From NCBI GenBank assembly GCA_900473415.1, contig UCLR01000008.1, forward strand, positions 124,001 through 188,000: DNA of 64,000 nucleotides, read 5' to 3'. This stretch comes from Hyphomicrobiales bacterium. GTDB lineage: Bacteria > Pseudomonadota > Alphaproteobacteria > Rhizobiales > Beijerinckiaceae. The notes below the pieces were generated by a model, which ran no database searches, was not told the origin of the DNA, and saw nothing but the letters and a program-made list of their open reading frames with translations. The stretch's first letter is position 1. Each line of letters starts with the position of its first letter. Made by a program: the position numbers and the translations under genes. This document shows, piece by piece, positions 54,506 to 63,714 of the stretch.

Positions 54506-55702
54506 TCAGGCCTTCGGACGCCCCGGCGCGAAGGCATAGATCGCGGCAGAGATCAGCAGCAACGCCGCGAAGATCCAATGCAGGCGGGCGAAAGTCTCGG
54601 CTGGCCCGAATCCCGCCATACGCTGGGCGGCGATGAACCAACCGGACGCGGATTGCACCGCCGCAGCCCCCGCAATGAAGAGAAAGTTCGCGCAGGTCAT
54701 GCCGCGCCCGATCAGGTGCTCGGGAAAGAACTGCCGAGCATGAGCCATCAGGATCGCATAGGTGAAACCAGCCGCGCCGATCAGCGAGAACAATGCGATC
54801 GCAATGAATGACGAGCCATGGCCGGCGAGCGCCAGCAGGGCAAAGCCGAGCACCGTCAGCAGCGTGCCCCAGAACACGATGGCTTTGGCCCGGCCGGTGC
54901 GGCTTTCGAGCCAGCCATAAGCGAAGGCACCGAGGATCATCGCGATTGCCATGACCGTGGCGGCATGGCCGGCCGAGACGGCGTCATAGCCATGGACCTG
55001 CGTCATATAGGGCGCGATCCAAAGACCTCGCGCCGTCGCGACGATGGCGTAGCCTAAGAAGATCAGCGGCGCGAGCAGCCACAGCGGCTTCAGCTTCAGG
55101 ATGCTGGCGAGGCCCTGCAACAGCCCCTCGTCGGGCGCCGAGGAGGTGGCGCGCGGCGGATCGCGCACCAGCGCCACGGCCAGCACCGTCGCAGCGAGGA
55201 AGCAGGCAGCCATCGCCGTCATCGCGCCGCGCCAGCCATAATGCTGGGCGGCGATGGCGAGCGGCGCGGCACCGACGACATTGCCGAGCGACCCCAGCCC
55301 GATGAAGAGCGAAGTCAGCAGTCCGAAACGCGCCGGCGAGGATAGCCGGGCGAAGAGGAACAGCGACGACATGAAGACCGGCGAGCAGCCGAACCCGATC
55401 AGCACCATCGCGATGCCGGCCGACACGCCGCCTCCGGCCTGAGCGAACAGGAAGGCGCCGGCCGAGCCGATCGTCATCGCAACCGCGACCGTGCGGCGCG
55501 GCCCGACCCGATCGAGCGCCCAGCCGACCAGGAATTGCGCCAGCGCGAAGGCGATGAACCAGGCCGCTCCGAGCAGACCGAAGGCCGCGGGTCCGATGTC
55601 GAGATCGGCCATCACAGGTCCGGCGATCACGCTCAGGAAGGAGCGGTAGAAGATCGACAGGATATAGGCCGGCAGGAGCGCGATGAAGACAGACACGTTC
55701 AA
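54506..55702 (-). CDS. MFS transporter
   Basis: A 398-residue 12-helix transporter of the nitrate/nitrite or oxalate-formate-like MFS branch. Helices are plain; the loop between helices 2 and 3 carries WALDRVGPRRTV. No cytosolic extras. The substrate cannot be told from the sequence. It faces bolA tail to tail and is followed upstream by an intergenic repeat. Confidence 0.85.
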   Translation of the reverse strand: MNVSVFIALLPAYILSIFYRSFLSVIAGPVMADLDIGPAAFGLLGAAWFIAFALAQFLVGWALDRVGPRRTVAVAMTIGSAGAFLFAQAGGGVSAGIAMVLIGFGCSPVFMSSLFLFARLSSPARFGLLTSLFIGLGSLGNVVGAAPLAIAAQHYGWRGAMTAMAACFLAATVLAVALVRDPPRATSSAPDEGLLQGLASILKLKPLWLLAPLIFLGYAIVATARGLWIAPYMTQVHGYDAVSAGHAATVMAIAMILGAFAYGWLESRTGRAKAIVFWGTLLTVLGFALLALAGHGSSFIAIALFSLIGAAGFTYAILMAHARQFFPEHLIGRGMTCANFLFIAGAAAVQSASGWFIAAQRMAGFGPAETFARLHWIFAALLLISAAIYAFAPGRPKA

Positions 55703-55756
55703 GACATCCGCTTTGGCTGCTTCGCCGGCAAGTTCCAGGTTCGCACGGAACCTCGG

Positions 55757-55861
55757 GTCACCCCGGGGTTGACCCGGGATCCATGCCAGAGCGCTTTCTA
55801 TGAAGGTTCAGGCATGGATTCCGGCTCTCCGCTTCGCTGCGGCCGGGATGACATCGCGTTT
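55757..55861. repeat. Palindromic intergenic repeat between MFS and thiolase genes
   Basis: Contains GGATCCATGCC (55778-55788) facing GGCATGGATTCC (55811-55822), then CTCCGCTTCGCTGCGGCCGG and GATGACA. The second half is close to the ends of other intergenic segments (53412-53420, 61971-61994), so this is probably one copy of a dispersed family. Confidence 0.55.
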
Positions 55862-55895
55862 CAGGCGAGCCGGAACAGTATCCGGCTCGTCACGC

Positions 55896-57065
55896 TCACT
55901 TGATCCGCTCGAGCACGGAGACGTAGTTCGCGACCGCCGCCCCACCCATGTTGAAGATGCCGCCGAGGCGCGGCTCATTGAGCTGCATGCCCTCCGGGGC
56001 CTCACCGGTGAGCTGCATCGCGGAAAGCACGTGCATCGACACACCGGTCGCGCCGATCGGATGGCCCTTGGCCTTGAGGCCGCCCGAGGCGTTGACCGGC
56101 AGCTTGCCGTCCTTCTGCGTCCAGCCTTCCTTGATGGCGCGCGCGCCGTCGCCCTCCTTGGTCAGGCCCATCGCCTCGTATTCGATCAGCTCGGCGATGG
56201 TGAAGCAGTCATGCGTCTCGACGAAGGAGAGGTCGTCCAGCGTCACGCCGGCATCGGCCAGCGCCTTCTGCCAGGCCAGCGCCCCGCCCTCGAACTTCAG
56301 GATGTCGCGCTTCGACATCGGCAGGAAATCCTGGACATGGGCCATGCCGCGGAAGCCGACCGCGCGGCGCATCGTCAGCGCCGTCGCCTCGTCAGCCAGC
56401 ACCAGCGCCGCGGCGCCGTCCGAGACGAGCGAGCAGTCGGTGCGCTTCAGCGGACCGGCGACATAGGGGTTCTTCTCGCTCTCATCGCGGCAGAAGGCAT
56501 AGCCCAGATCCTTGCGCATCTGCGCATAGGGGTTCTCGACGCCATTCTTATGGTTCTTGGCGGCGATCATGGCGAGCGCATCGGATTGGTCGCCATGCCG
56601 CTGGAAATAGCCGGCGGCGATCTTGCCGAAGACGCCGGCGAAGCCGGCCGGCGTATCGCCGTCCTCGGGCAGATAGGAGGCCTTGAGCAGGTTCTTGCCG
56701 ATCTCGGGGCCCGGCGTCTTGGTCATCTGCTCGACGCCGACGACCAGCACGACCTTGGCGTCGCCGGCCTTGATCGCACGGACGCCCTGATGGACGGCGG
56801 CCGTGCCGGTCGCGCAGGCATTCTCGACGCGGGTGGTCGGCTTGAAGCGCAGCGCCGGGTCGGCCTGCAGCACCAGCGAGGCGGTGAAATCCTGGGCCGA
56901 GAAGCCAGCGTTGAAATGGCCGAGCACGATCTCGTCCACCTGGTCAGCGGTGATGCCGGCATCGACCAGCGCGTCGGTGGTGACCCGCACGATCAGGCTC
57001 TCGATGGTCTCGGCATCCTGCTTGCCGAACGGCGTGTGCGCCCAGCCTACGATCGCAGCGCTCAT
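55896..57065 (-). CDS. Thiolase family protein (SCP-x-like)
   Basis: A 389-residue thiolase-fold enzyme. The nucleophile is Cys84 (ENACATGTAAV). The His in THDCFTIAE and the GHPIGATGVSMHV loop follow the SCP-x pattern. The late cysteine of classical thiolases is not present at the matching GGIFNMGGAAVAN, as is usual in this subgroup. It probably cleaves or forms 3-ketoacyl-CoA in lipid or aromatic breakdown. It has its own upstream region with no linked acyl-CoA genes. Confidence 0.88.
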   Translation of the reverse strand: MSAAIVGWAHTPFGKQDAETIESLIVRVTTDALVDAGITADQVDEIVLGHFNAGFSAQDFTASLVLQADPALRFKPTTRVENACATGTAAVHQGVRAIKAGDAKVVLVVGVEQMTKTPGPEIGKNLLKASYLPEDGDTPAGFAGVFGKIAAGYFQRHGDQSDALAMIAAKNHKNGVENPYAQMRKDLGYAFCRDESEKNPYVAGPLKRTDCSLVSDGAAALVLADEATALTMRRAVGFRGMAHVQDFLPMSKRDILKFEGGALAWQKALADAGVTLDDLSFVETHDCFTIAELIEYEAMGLTKEGDGARAIKEGWTQKDGKLPVNASGGLKAKGHPIGATGVSMHVLSAMQLTGEAPEGMQLNEPRLGGIFNMGGAAVANYVSVLERIK

Positions 57066-57202
57066 GACGGAATCTCCCTATGATGTGCAACTACACGTTA
57101 TCTTGGCAGCCCCGGCCGGCCGGGCAAGCCCGTATCCACGCATGATGGCCGTGCGCGGATCGGCAGGCAGGGCTTTTTTGCAGGACTAGCCCGCTCGTCC
57201 CG

Positions 57203-58108
57203 TCACTGCAATGACAGAGACATCAGCAGCCCGACCCCGCCGACGATCATCGCCATGCCGAGCATTTCGCGGCGGCTGGTGCCCTCCGAGAAGAGCTTGC
57301 GCGAGGCAATCTGCGCCAGCGGCACCTCGATCAGCCCGAGGGTTCGGACATTCGCCGCCGTGGTCAGCGAAAAGCCGATGAACCAGCATTGCGACGCGGC
57401 CGCGCCCAGGAAGCCGGCAGAGAGCGAGCGCCGCCAGCTCTTCAGGCTGAGCATCAGGGCCGGCCGGTCCGCCGCCAGCATGTAGACGACGAGGATCAGC
57501 GTCTGCATGCCGAGGCCCAACACCAGGATGGTCGAGGCGCGGATCAGGAAGGAGCCCTCCGGCAGCGCCTGGATGCCGCCACGGTAGCCAATCGCCGAGA
57601 GCGCGAAGCAAGCACCGGAGACGATGCCGAGCACCGCCGGGCGCAAGCCGGCGCGGCTGAGCTTCTCGCCCGGCTTCCACGACACGACGATCACGCCCGC
57701 GGTGGCGATGATGATCGCGAGGAACTTGAGCGGCGTCAGCGCATCGCCCAGCAGCAGCGCGCCGAACAGCGCGACCTGCACTGGCTCGGTCTTGGTATAG
57801 GCTGTTGTCACGGCGAAGGAGCGCTCGCGCATCGCCGCCAGCATCAGCGCCGTCGCCGCGATCTGCGTCAGCGCGCCCCAAAGCGTGTAGCCGAGGGAAG
57901 CCATGTCGATGTCAGGCGGCAGCCGCTGCAGGCCGATGCAGGCAAGAACAAGGAACAGCGCCGCGAAGGGCAGGCCGAAGAGAAAGCGCACCTGCGTGGC
58001 GCCGACCACGCCGATGACGTCGGTGAGCGAGCGCTGGGCCAGATTGCGCGCTGTCTGCAGAAGCGACGCGCAGATCGTCGCCGGGATCCAGAGAAGGCCG
58101 AAAGCCAC
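57203..58108 (-). CDS. EamA/DMT-family transporter
   Basis: A 301-residue transporter with ten helices in two EamA repeats. The start is GTG 58108, with a GAGG ribosome site 7 bases upstream. The helix-9 pattern TTAANVRTLGLIEVPLAQIAS marks the second EamA half. The substrate is unknown. It is divergent from the carboxypeptidase gene. Confidence 0.85.
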   Translation of the reverse strand: MAFGLLWIPATICASLLQTARNLAQRSLTDVIGVVGATQVRFLFGLPFAALFLVLACIGLQRLPPDIDMASLGYTLWGALTQIAATALMLAAMRERSFAVTTAYTKTEPVQVALFGALLLGDALTPLKFLAIIIATAGVIVVSWKPGEKLSRAGLRPAVLGIVSGACFALSAIGYRGGIQALPEGSFLIRASTILVLGLGMQTLILVVYMLAADRPALMLSLKSWRRSLSAGFLGAAASQCWFIGFSLTTAANVRTLGLIEVPLAQIASRKLFSEGTSRREMLGMAMIVGGVGLLMSLSLQ

Positions 58109-58307
58109 GGAAAGCCTCGAAGGAAGGAGGGATCGTCGCTTTTGGACCGGCCAGGACGACTAGGCAAATCACTCGGCTGGGGGTAGGTATGCGTATACGG
58201 GCGGTCCGATCGGACCCGCCGTCTCGAAAATGCCGCACGAATGCCGCACGCGTCGCCTTCAACTCCGCGCCGTCGTCACCCGTCCAGACAGGCTTTAAGA
58301 CCGCCCG

Positions 58308-59867
58308 ATGATCGCACCTCGCCTCACCGCAGCCCTCGCTTTTGGCCTCGTTCTCGCCACTCCGGCACTTGCCGGCACGAGTCTCGTCGTCGATGCCTCC
58401 AGCGGCGAGGTGCTCTCGAGCGAGAATGCGACGCAGGCCTGGCGCCCGGCCTCGACCACCAAGATGATGACGATCTACCTCGCGCTGAAGGCGGTGCGGG
58501 AAGGTCGTCTCGGTCTCGAGACCGCGATCCCCGTCTCGAAGCGGGCCGCCAGCCAACCGCGCGTCAAGGTCTATGCCCGTCCGGGGCAGGAGATCACGCT
58601 CGACAACGCCCTGCGCATCATGATGGTGAAGTCGGCCAACGACATCGCCTATGTCGTGGCCGAGGGCGTCGGCGGCGACGTCGAGACCTTCGTCGGCATG
58701 ATGAACGCCGAGGCGCAGCGGCTCGGCATGCAGGACACCCGCTTCGTCAACCCGAATGGCTGGGACCATCCCGACGCGCAGAGCAGCGCCCATGACCTCG
58801 CCATCCTCGCCCTCGCGCTGATGCGCGATTTCGGGCGCTATTCGGATTACTGGAACACCTCGGCCGTGCAGCTCGGCAAGCAGGTGATCCACAACACCAA
58901 CGGGCTTGTCGGCCGCTATCCCGGCATCGGCGGGATGAAGACCGGCTTCACCTGCGCCTCCGGCTTCAACGTGGTCGCCACAGCCAGCCGCGGCGGACGC
59001 ACCCTCGTCGCCGTTGTGCTCGGCGCGACCTCGGCAACCGAGCGAACCGTCAAGGCCGCGCAGCTCCTCGACGAGGGCTTCAGCCGCTGGGGCGGCACCG
59101 GCATGAACATCGCCTCGATGGGCCCGAGCGGCACCCGCGCCCCGAACGTCTGCGACGATGTTCGCCATCGCGGCGGCGGCGCGGCGTTGGCCGACGACGC
59201 TGACGCCTCCGGCCCGATCGGCGCCTCCAGTGGCAACGACTCCGATGGCGGCCGCTTCGCCACCCTCTCGACCCAGCCGGCCTCGTCGCTGGCCACACGT
59301 TCGCCGCGCGGCCGCGTCGTCCTCGGCCCGCGCGCCGAAGCCGCGCCGGTGCCGGTCGCCTTCGGACGTACAGCGGGCTCGGCATCCGCGCCGCTTGCCG
59401 CCAATGCGACGGGCCGGTCCGACAGCCAGGTCGCGCGCGGCGGCGCTCCGGTGATCGAGCCGGGCAAGCCCATCGCCGCCGGCCTCTTCGGCGTCGGCAC
59501 GCCGGGGCTGTTCAGCGACAAGGGAATCCCGCAGAACACCACCGCCTTCGCCCCGGCGAACGGCCAGGCCACGGCGCAGACCCTCCCGGGCGGGACTCCA
59601 ATGTCTCTGCAGGGCTCGGTCCAGTCCGGCAAGGCGAATGCGGCGAGCCTTCGGCCCGCAGCCACCGCCGGCACGAAGGGCGCAGCCAAGTCGCAAACAG
59701 CCAAGGCGACCCCGGCTAAGCCGACCCCTGCCAAGGCCAAGCCCGCCAGCAGCAAGCCGGCTGCCAAGGTCAAGCCCGCGCAGGCCAGCGTGAAGCCGCC
59801 TGCAGCCAAGCCTCCCACGGCGAAGCCTGCCGCTGCCGCGAAGGCGAAGTCCGGCAACGACGCCTGA
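58308..59867 (+). CDS. D-alanyl-D-alanine carboxypeptidase (S11) with a long Lys/Pro/Ala tail
   Basis: A 519-residue periplasmic penicillin-binding protein that trims peptidoglycan stem peptides. The signal peptide (1-22, ending LAG) is followed by the S11 domain with Ser49-x-x-Lys52 (PASTTKM), Ser109-x-Asn111 (KSANDIA) and Lys211-Thr-Gly (GMKTGFT). Instead of the usual PBP5 C-terminal domain there is a long variable region. Its last 80 residues are Ala/Pro/Lys repeats (KATPAKPTPAKAKPA type) reminiscent of histone H1 tails. No C-terminal amphipathic anchor is seen. The hairpin-rich GCGGTCCGATCGGACCCGC (58201-58219) lies upstream. Confidence 0.88.
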   Translation: MIAPRLTAALAFGLVLATPALAGTSLVVDASSGEVLSSENATQAWRPASTTKMMTIYLALKAVREGRLGLETAIPVSKRAASQPRVKVYARPGQEITLDNALRIMMVKSANDIAYVVAEGVGGDVETFVGMMNAEAQRLGMQDTRFVNPNGWDHPDAQSSAHDLAILALALMRDFGRYSDYWNTSAVQLGKQVIHNTNGLVGRYPGIGGMKTGFTCASGFNVVATASRGGRTLVAVVLGATSATERTVKAAQLLDEGFSRWGGTGMNIASMGPSGTRAPNVCDDVRHRGGGAALADDADASGPIGASSGNDSDGGRFATLSTQPASSLATRSPRGRVVLGPRAEAAPVPVAFGRTAGSASAPLAANATGRSDSQVARGGAPVIEPGKPIAAGLFGVGTPGLFSDKGIPQNTTAFAPANGQATAQTLPGGTPMSLQGSVQSGKANAASLRPAATAGTKGAAKSQTAKATPAKPTPAKAKPASSKPAAKVKPAQASVKPPAAKPPTAKPAAAAKAKSGNDA

Positions 59868-59889
59868 GGCCGGATAGGGCGGGGATGGC

Positions 59890-60771
59890 TTGAGCGAACG
59901 TCACGGCCTGGCTCTGGCGCTTGCCTCGGCGGCTGCGTTCGGCACCAACATCGTCAGCGCCCAGATCGCGGGGCAGGCCGGCCTGAGCGGGCCGCTCCTC
60001 GTCTTCTATCGCGTGCTGCTGATGCTCGCGCTGGTCGGCGGCGTGGCGCTCGCATGGCGTAGTTCGGTCAGTCTCAAACCCGGGGAGCGAGCGCCGGTGC
60101 TGCGCTTCGGCGTCGCAACCGCGCTGGTCGGCATCGCCTATCTCTCCTCGGTCGCGTTCATCCCGATTTCGGTCGCCGCCGTGGTGTTTTACACCTATCC
60201 GGTCCTGATCGTGCTGGCCGAGCCCTTCGTGAGCCGCGCGCCCTTCCGGGCCGATCGCCTGGCGCTCGCCCTCGTCGCCTTCGTCGGCGTTGCGATCGTC
60301 GTTGGGCCGGACCTGCACGGACTCGATCCGCGGGGGTTGGCGCTTGCCCTGCTCGCCAGCCTCAGCGCCGTGGCGCAATTCTTCGCCGCCGCCCATTGCG
60401 CCCGCATACCGACCCTGCCGAAGCTGTTCTGGTCGCATGTGGTCATCCTGCCGGTGGCGCTCGCGATCATGCTCATCACCGGCGGCTTCCGCTCGCCCGA
60501 AGCCTTCCTGCTCGCACCGGGAGCCGTCATCGTCACCTATGGCGGCTATATCGCCGGCTTCCTGTTCCAGATCCTCGCGCTCGCACGCATCGCGCCCGGC
60601 CCGGCCGGGCTCGCCTTCTGCGCCGAGCCGGTCTTCGCGGTCGCGCTGGCGGCCATCGTGCTCGGCGAGCGGCTGGGGCCGCTGCAATATGCCGGTGGTG
60701 CCCTTGTCATCGCCGTCCTGATCGCCAATGTAATATTAGAACAATCGAGGCGGCGCGTCGTGCCTGCCTGA
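59890..60771 (+). CDS. EamA/DMT-family transporter
   Basis: A 293-residue ten-helix transporter. The start is TTG 59890, supported by GGCGGGGAT upstream; an ATG at 59885 in another frame ends at once. The final loop VLGERLGPLQYAGGALVI is the typical EamA end. It lies 22 bases after the carboxypeptidase stop and 23 before the CobW gene, so they may share a transcript. Confidence 0.85.
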   Translation: MSERHGLALALASAAAFGTNIVSAQIAGQAGLSGPLLVFYRVLLMLALVGGVALAWRSSVSLKPGERAPVLRFGVATALVGIAYLSSVAFIPISVAAVVFYTYPVLIVLAEPFVSRAPFRADRLALALVAFVGVAIVVGPDLHGLDPRGLALALLASLSAVAQFFAAAHCARIPTLPKLFWSHVVILPVALAIMLITGGFRSPEAFLLAPGAVIVTYGGYIAGFLFQILALARIAPGPAGLAFCAEPVFAVALAAIVLGERLGPLQYAGGALVIAVLIANVILEQSRRRVVPA

Positions 60772-60794
60772 CGGCCCGACCGGATGACTAAACC

Positions 60795-61919
60795 ATGACC
60801 GGCGCTCCTGCCCGCCCTGCCCCCGTCCCGCTGACCCTGCTGACCGGCTTCCTCGGCGCCGGCAAGACGACGCTGCTCAACCGGCTGCTGAAAGATCCCG
60901 CGCTGGCGGACACCATCGTGCTCGTCAACGAGTTCGGCGAGGTCGGGCTCGATCACCTGATGGTCGAAGGCGTCGAGGAGAACATGATCCTCCTCGAATC
61001 CGGCTGCCTCTGCTGCACCATCCGGGACGATCTGATCGTCACGCTGGAGGACCTGCTGCGCAGGCAGGACAATGGCCGCCTCAAGGCCTTCTCGTGCCTC
61101 GTCATCGAGACGACCGGCCTCGCCGATCCAGCCCCGATCCTCAACGTGCTGATCAACCACCCCTATCTCGCCATGCGCTTCCGGCTCGACGGCGTCGTCA
61201 CGCTGGTCGATGCCGTCAACGGCATGGCGACGCTCGATGCCCATGAGGAGGCGCGCCGACAGGTCGTCGCCGCCGACCGCCTCGTCCTGACCAAGACCGA
61301 TCTCGCCGCGCCGGAAGCCACTGCCGCGCTGCGCGAGCGCGTCGCCGCCCTCAACCCCGGCACCGACATCCTCACGCCCGACGCGCCGGCGGCAGATCTG
61401 CTCGGCGCCGGGCTCTATGACCTGGCGAAGCGGCCGGAAGCGCTGCGGCGCTGGCTGGCAGAGACGACGCCTTCAGCCCATGGCCATCACCACCATCATG
61501 ACCACGACCATCATCATGGCGGGCACGGTCATCACCATCACGGCCATGATCACGGACAGGACCCGCATGACGTCAATCGCCATGACGCCTCGATCCGTGC
61601 CTTCGCGCTGACCGCCGAGCGCCCGGTCGCGCAGGCGACCTTCGACCTTTTCTGGACGATGCTGCGCTCGATCCATGGGCCCCGGCTGCTACGCCTCAAG
61701 GGGCTGGTCGATCTGGCGGAGGAGCCCGGCCGGCCGCTGCTGGTTCACGCCGTCCAGCAGATCCTGCACCCACCCGTGCTGCTCGGCGACTGGCCGGATG
61801 CGGACCGCCGCTCGCGCCTCGTCCTGATCGTCAAGGATATCGAGGAAGAGACGGTGCAGCGGCTCTGGGCGGCGTTTCTGGGGCAGGCTTCCGATGACAG
61901 GCGTCATGCTCGGGTTTGA
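60795..61919 (+). CDS. CobW/COG0523-family GTPase with His-rich loop
   Basis: A 374-residue GTP-dependent metal chaperone of the COG0523 family. Walker A GFLGAGKTT, the metal-binding CXCC element (SGCLCCTIRDD), the Walker B-like ETTGLADP and the NKxD equivalent TKTD are visible. A long His/Asp/Gly loop (residues about 230-257) would bind zinc or another metal. The C-terminal CobW_C domain is complete. Partner unknown; zinc is most likely. The stop lies inside a terminator-like hairpin. Confidence 0.92.
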   Translation: MTGAPARPAPVPLTLLTGFLGAGKTTLLNRLLKDPALADTIVLVNEFGEVGLDHLMVEGVEENMILLESGCLCCTIRDDLIVTLEDLLRRQDNGRLKAFSCLVIETTGLADPAPILNVLINHPYLAMRFRLDGVVTLVDAVNGMATLDAHEEARRQVVAADRLVLTKTDLAAPEATAALRERVAALNPGTDILTPDAPAADLLGAGLYDLAKRPEALRRWLAETTPSAHGHHHHHDHDHHHGGHGHHHHGHDHGQDPHDVNRHDASIRAFALTAERPVAQATFDLFWTMLRSIHGPRLLRLKGLVDLAEEPGRPLLVHAVQQILHPPVLLGDWPDADRRSRLVLIVKDIEEETVQRLWAAFLGQASDDRRHARV

Positions 61920-61990
61920 CCCGAGCATCTCGGCAACCAGTGCCCTCTGGTCCTGAGATTCCCGGGTCTGCGCTTCGCTTCGCCCGGGAA
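61906..61990 (+). terminator. Two stem-loops at the end of the CobW gene
   Basis: The first is a perfect 9-bp stem, ATGCTCGGG (61906-61914) / CCCGAGCAT (61920-61928), whose loop contains the TGA stop of the GTPase gene. The second pairs TTCCCGGG (61959-61966) with CCCGGGAA (61983-61990). They separate two convergent genes and probably act as a two-way terminator. The sequence around 61971-61994 also resembles the dispersed repeat. Confidence 0.6.
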
Positions 61991-62001
61991 TGACGGCAGC
62001 G

Positions 62002-63621
62002 TCACCCCTCCGTCCGCAGCAGGCGGCGGATGATCTTGCCGGTCGTGGTCATCGGCAGTTCGTCGAGAAAGGCGATCTCGCGCGGATATTCATGCGCCGA
62101 GAGGCGAGCCCGTACGAAGCCCTGCAGCTCCGAGACCAGAGCCGGCGAGCCCTGATAGCCGGCCTTGAGCACGACGAAAGCCTTGACGATCTCCGTGCGC
62201 AGCGGGTCCGGTCGGCCCACCACCGCCGCGAGCGCAACGGCCGGGTGCTTCAGCAGACAATCCTCGATCTCGCCCGGCCCGATGCGGTAGCCCGAGGAGG
62301 TGATGACGTCGTCGTCGCGGCCGATGAAACGGACATAGCCGTCATCGTCCTGGACACCCTCGTCGCCCGTCGTCATCCAGTCGCCGATGAACTTCGCTGC
62401 CGTCGCCGCTGGGTTGCGCCAATATTCGAGGAACATCACCGGGTCCGGCCGGCGCACCGCGATCTGGCCCTCCTCGCGCGGCTCGCAGACCGTGCCGTCG
62501 GGGCGAATGATCGCGACCTCATGGCCGGGCACCGCCTTGCCGATCGAACCCGGGCGGCTGACACCAAGGGCTGCGCTCGACGCAAGCACGAGGTTGCACT
62601 CGGTCTGGCCATAGGCCTCGTTGATGGTGAGACCGAAAGCCTCGCGTCCCCATTCCAGCGTCTCGGCGCCGAGCGCCTCGCCCGCAGCGGCAACGGTGCG
62701 CAGCTTGAGATCGTAGCGTCCCCGCGGACTGCCCGCGCCGCGCAGCATCCGGAGCGCCGTCGGCGGCACGAAGGCGTTGCGGATACCGAGATCCTGCATC
62801 AGCCGATAGGCCTCGTCGGGCTCGAAGCGCGTCACCGGCCGCGCCACCACGGCCACGCCGAAATGTAGCGCCGGCAGCAGCATGTTGAGCAGCCCCCCGG
62901 CCCAGGCCCAATCCGCCGGCGTCCAAGCGAGATCGCCCGGCCGCGGCATGGACTCATGCGGCATCTGCACCCCCGGCAGATGGCCGGGCAAGACGCGGTG
63001 GCCGTGCAGCGCGCCCTTCGGATTGCCGGTCGTGCCCGAGGTGTAGATCATCAACGCCGGATCGTCCGGCACCGTGTCGGCGGGCGTGAAATCGGGACTG
63101 CCGGCCGCTAGAAGCGCGTCCCAACCCTCAGCGTCGCCATCGCGCCCGTCGGTCGAGATCAGCAGCGAAAGCTCCGGCAGCGGCTCGGCGATCTGCCTGA
63201 TCTTCGCGAGGCCCGCCGCATTGGTCACCACCGTTTTCGCGCCGGAATCGCCGAGTCGATAAGCCAGCGCATCGACGCCGAACAGTGCCGCCAGCGGCAC
63301 CGCAATGGCGCCGAGCTTATAGGCGGCGAGATGCGCGGCGAGCACCGCCCGTCCCTGTGGCAGCAGGATGGCGACACGGTCGCCACGTCCGACGCCGCGC
63401 GCCTTCAACGCATGGGCGAGGCGATTGGAATGTTCCCGGAACCAGCCGAAGCTTACCGGCGTCACCCGCCAGTCGCTCGACACCTCGATGACGGCCGGTC
63501 GGTCCGGCTCGACCGCCGCCCAGCGATCGCAGACATCGACGGCGATGTTGTAGCGGCTGGGGATACGCCAACGAAAGGCATCGCGCAGGCTGTGGTAATC
63601 AGTAAAGGCTGGCAGTTCCAA
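62002..63621 (-). CDS. Acyl-CoA synthetase (AMP-binding, ANL family)
   Basis: A 539-residue enzyme that activates a carboxylic acid with ATP to its CoA thioester. The ATP loop YTSGTTGNPKGALHGHR, the central INEAYGQTE motif, the hinge region WMTTGDEG and FIGRDDDVITSSGYRI with the C-terminal Lys of TTTGKIIRR are present. The style is that of medium-chain or branched acyl and benzoate-type synthetases; the acid cannot be named. It lies downstream of a partial substrate-binding protein gene on the same strand. Confidence 0.88.
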   Translation of the reverse strand: MELPAFTDYHSLRDAFRWRIPSRYNIAVDVCDRWAAVEPDRPAVIEVSSDWRVTPVSFGWFREHSNRLAHALKARGVGRGDRVAILLPQGRAVLAAHLAAYKLGAIAVPLAALFGVDALAYRLGDSGAKTVVTNAAGLAKIRQIAEPLPELSLLISTDGRDGDAEGWDALLAAGSPDFTPADTVPDDPALMIYTSGTTGNPKGALHGHRVLPGHLPGVQMPHESMPRPGDLAWTPADWAWAGGLLNMLLPALHFGVAVVARPVTRFEPDEAYRLMQDLGIRNAFVPPTALRMLRGAGSPRGRYDLKLRTVAAAGEALGAETLEWGREAFGLTINEAYGQTECNLVLASSAALGVSRPGSIGKAVPGHEVAIIRPDGTVCEPREEGQIAVRRPDPVMFLEYWRNPAATAAKFIGDWMTTGDEGVQDDDGYVRFIGRDDDVITSSGYRIGPGEIEDCLLKHPAVALAAVVGRPDPLRTEIVKAFVVLKAGYQGSPALVSELQGFVRARLSAHEYPREIAFLDELPMTTTGKIIRRLLRTEG

Positions 63622-63714
63622 GATCGGGGTCCGCTGATGTGCGCCGCAACATAGGCAGGCACCCCTCGGCTGTCATCCGCCCCAGACGCCGGCTCTCCCA
63701 GCGTCAGGATGCGC

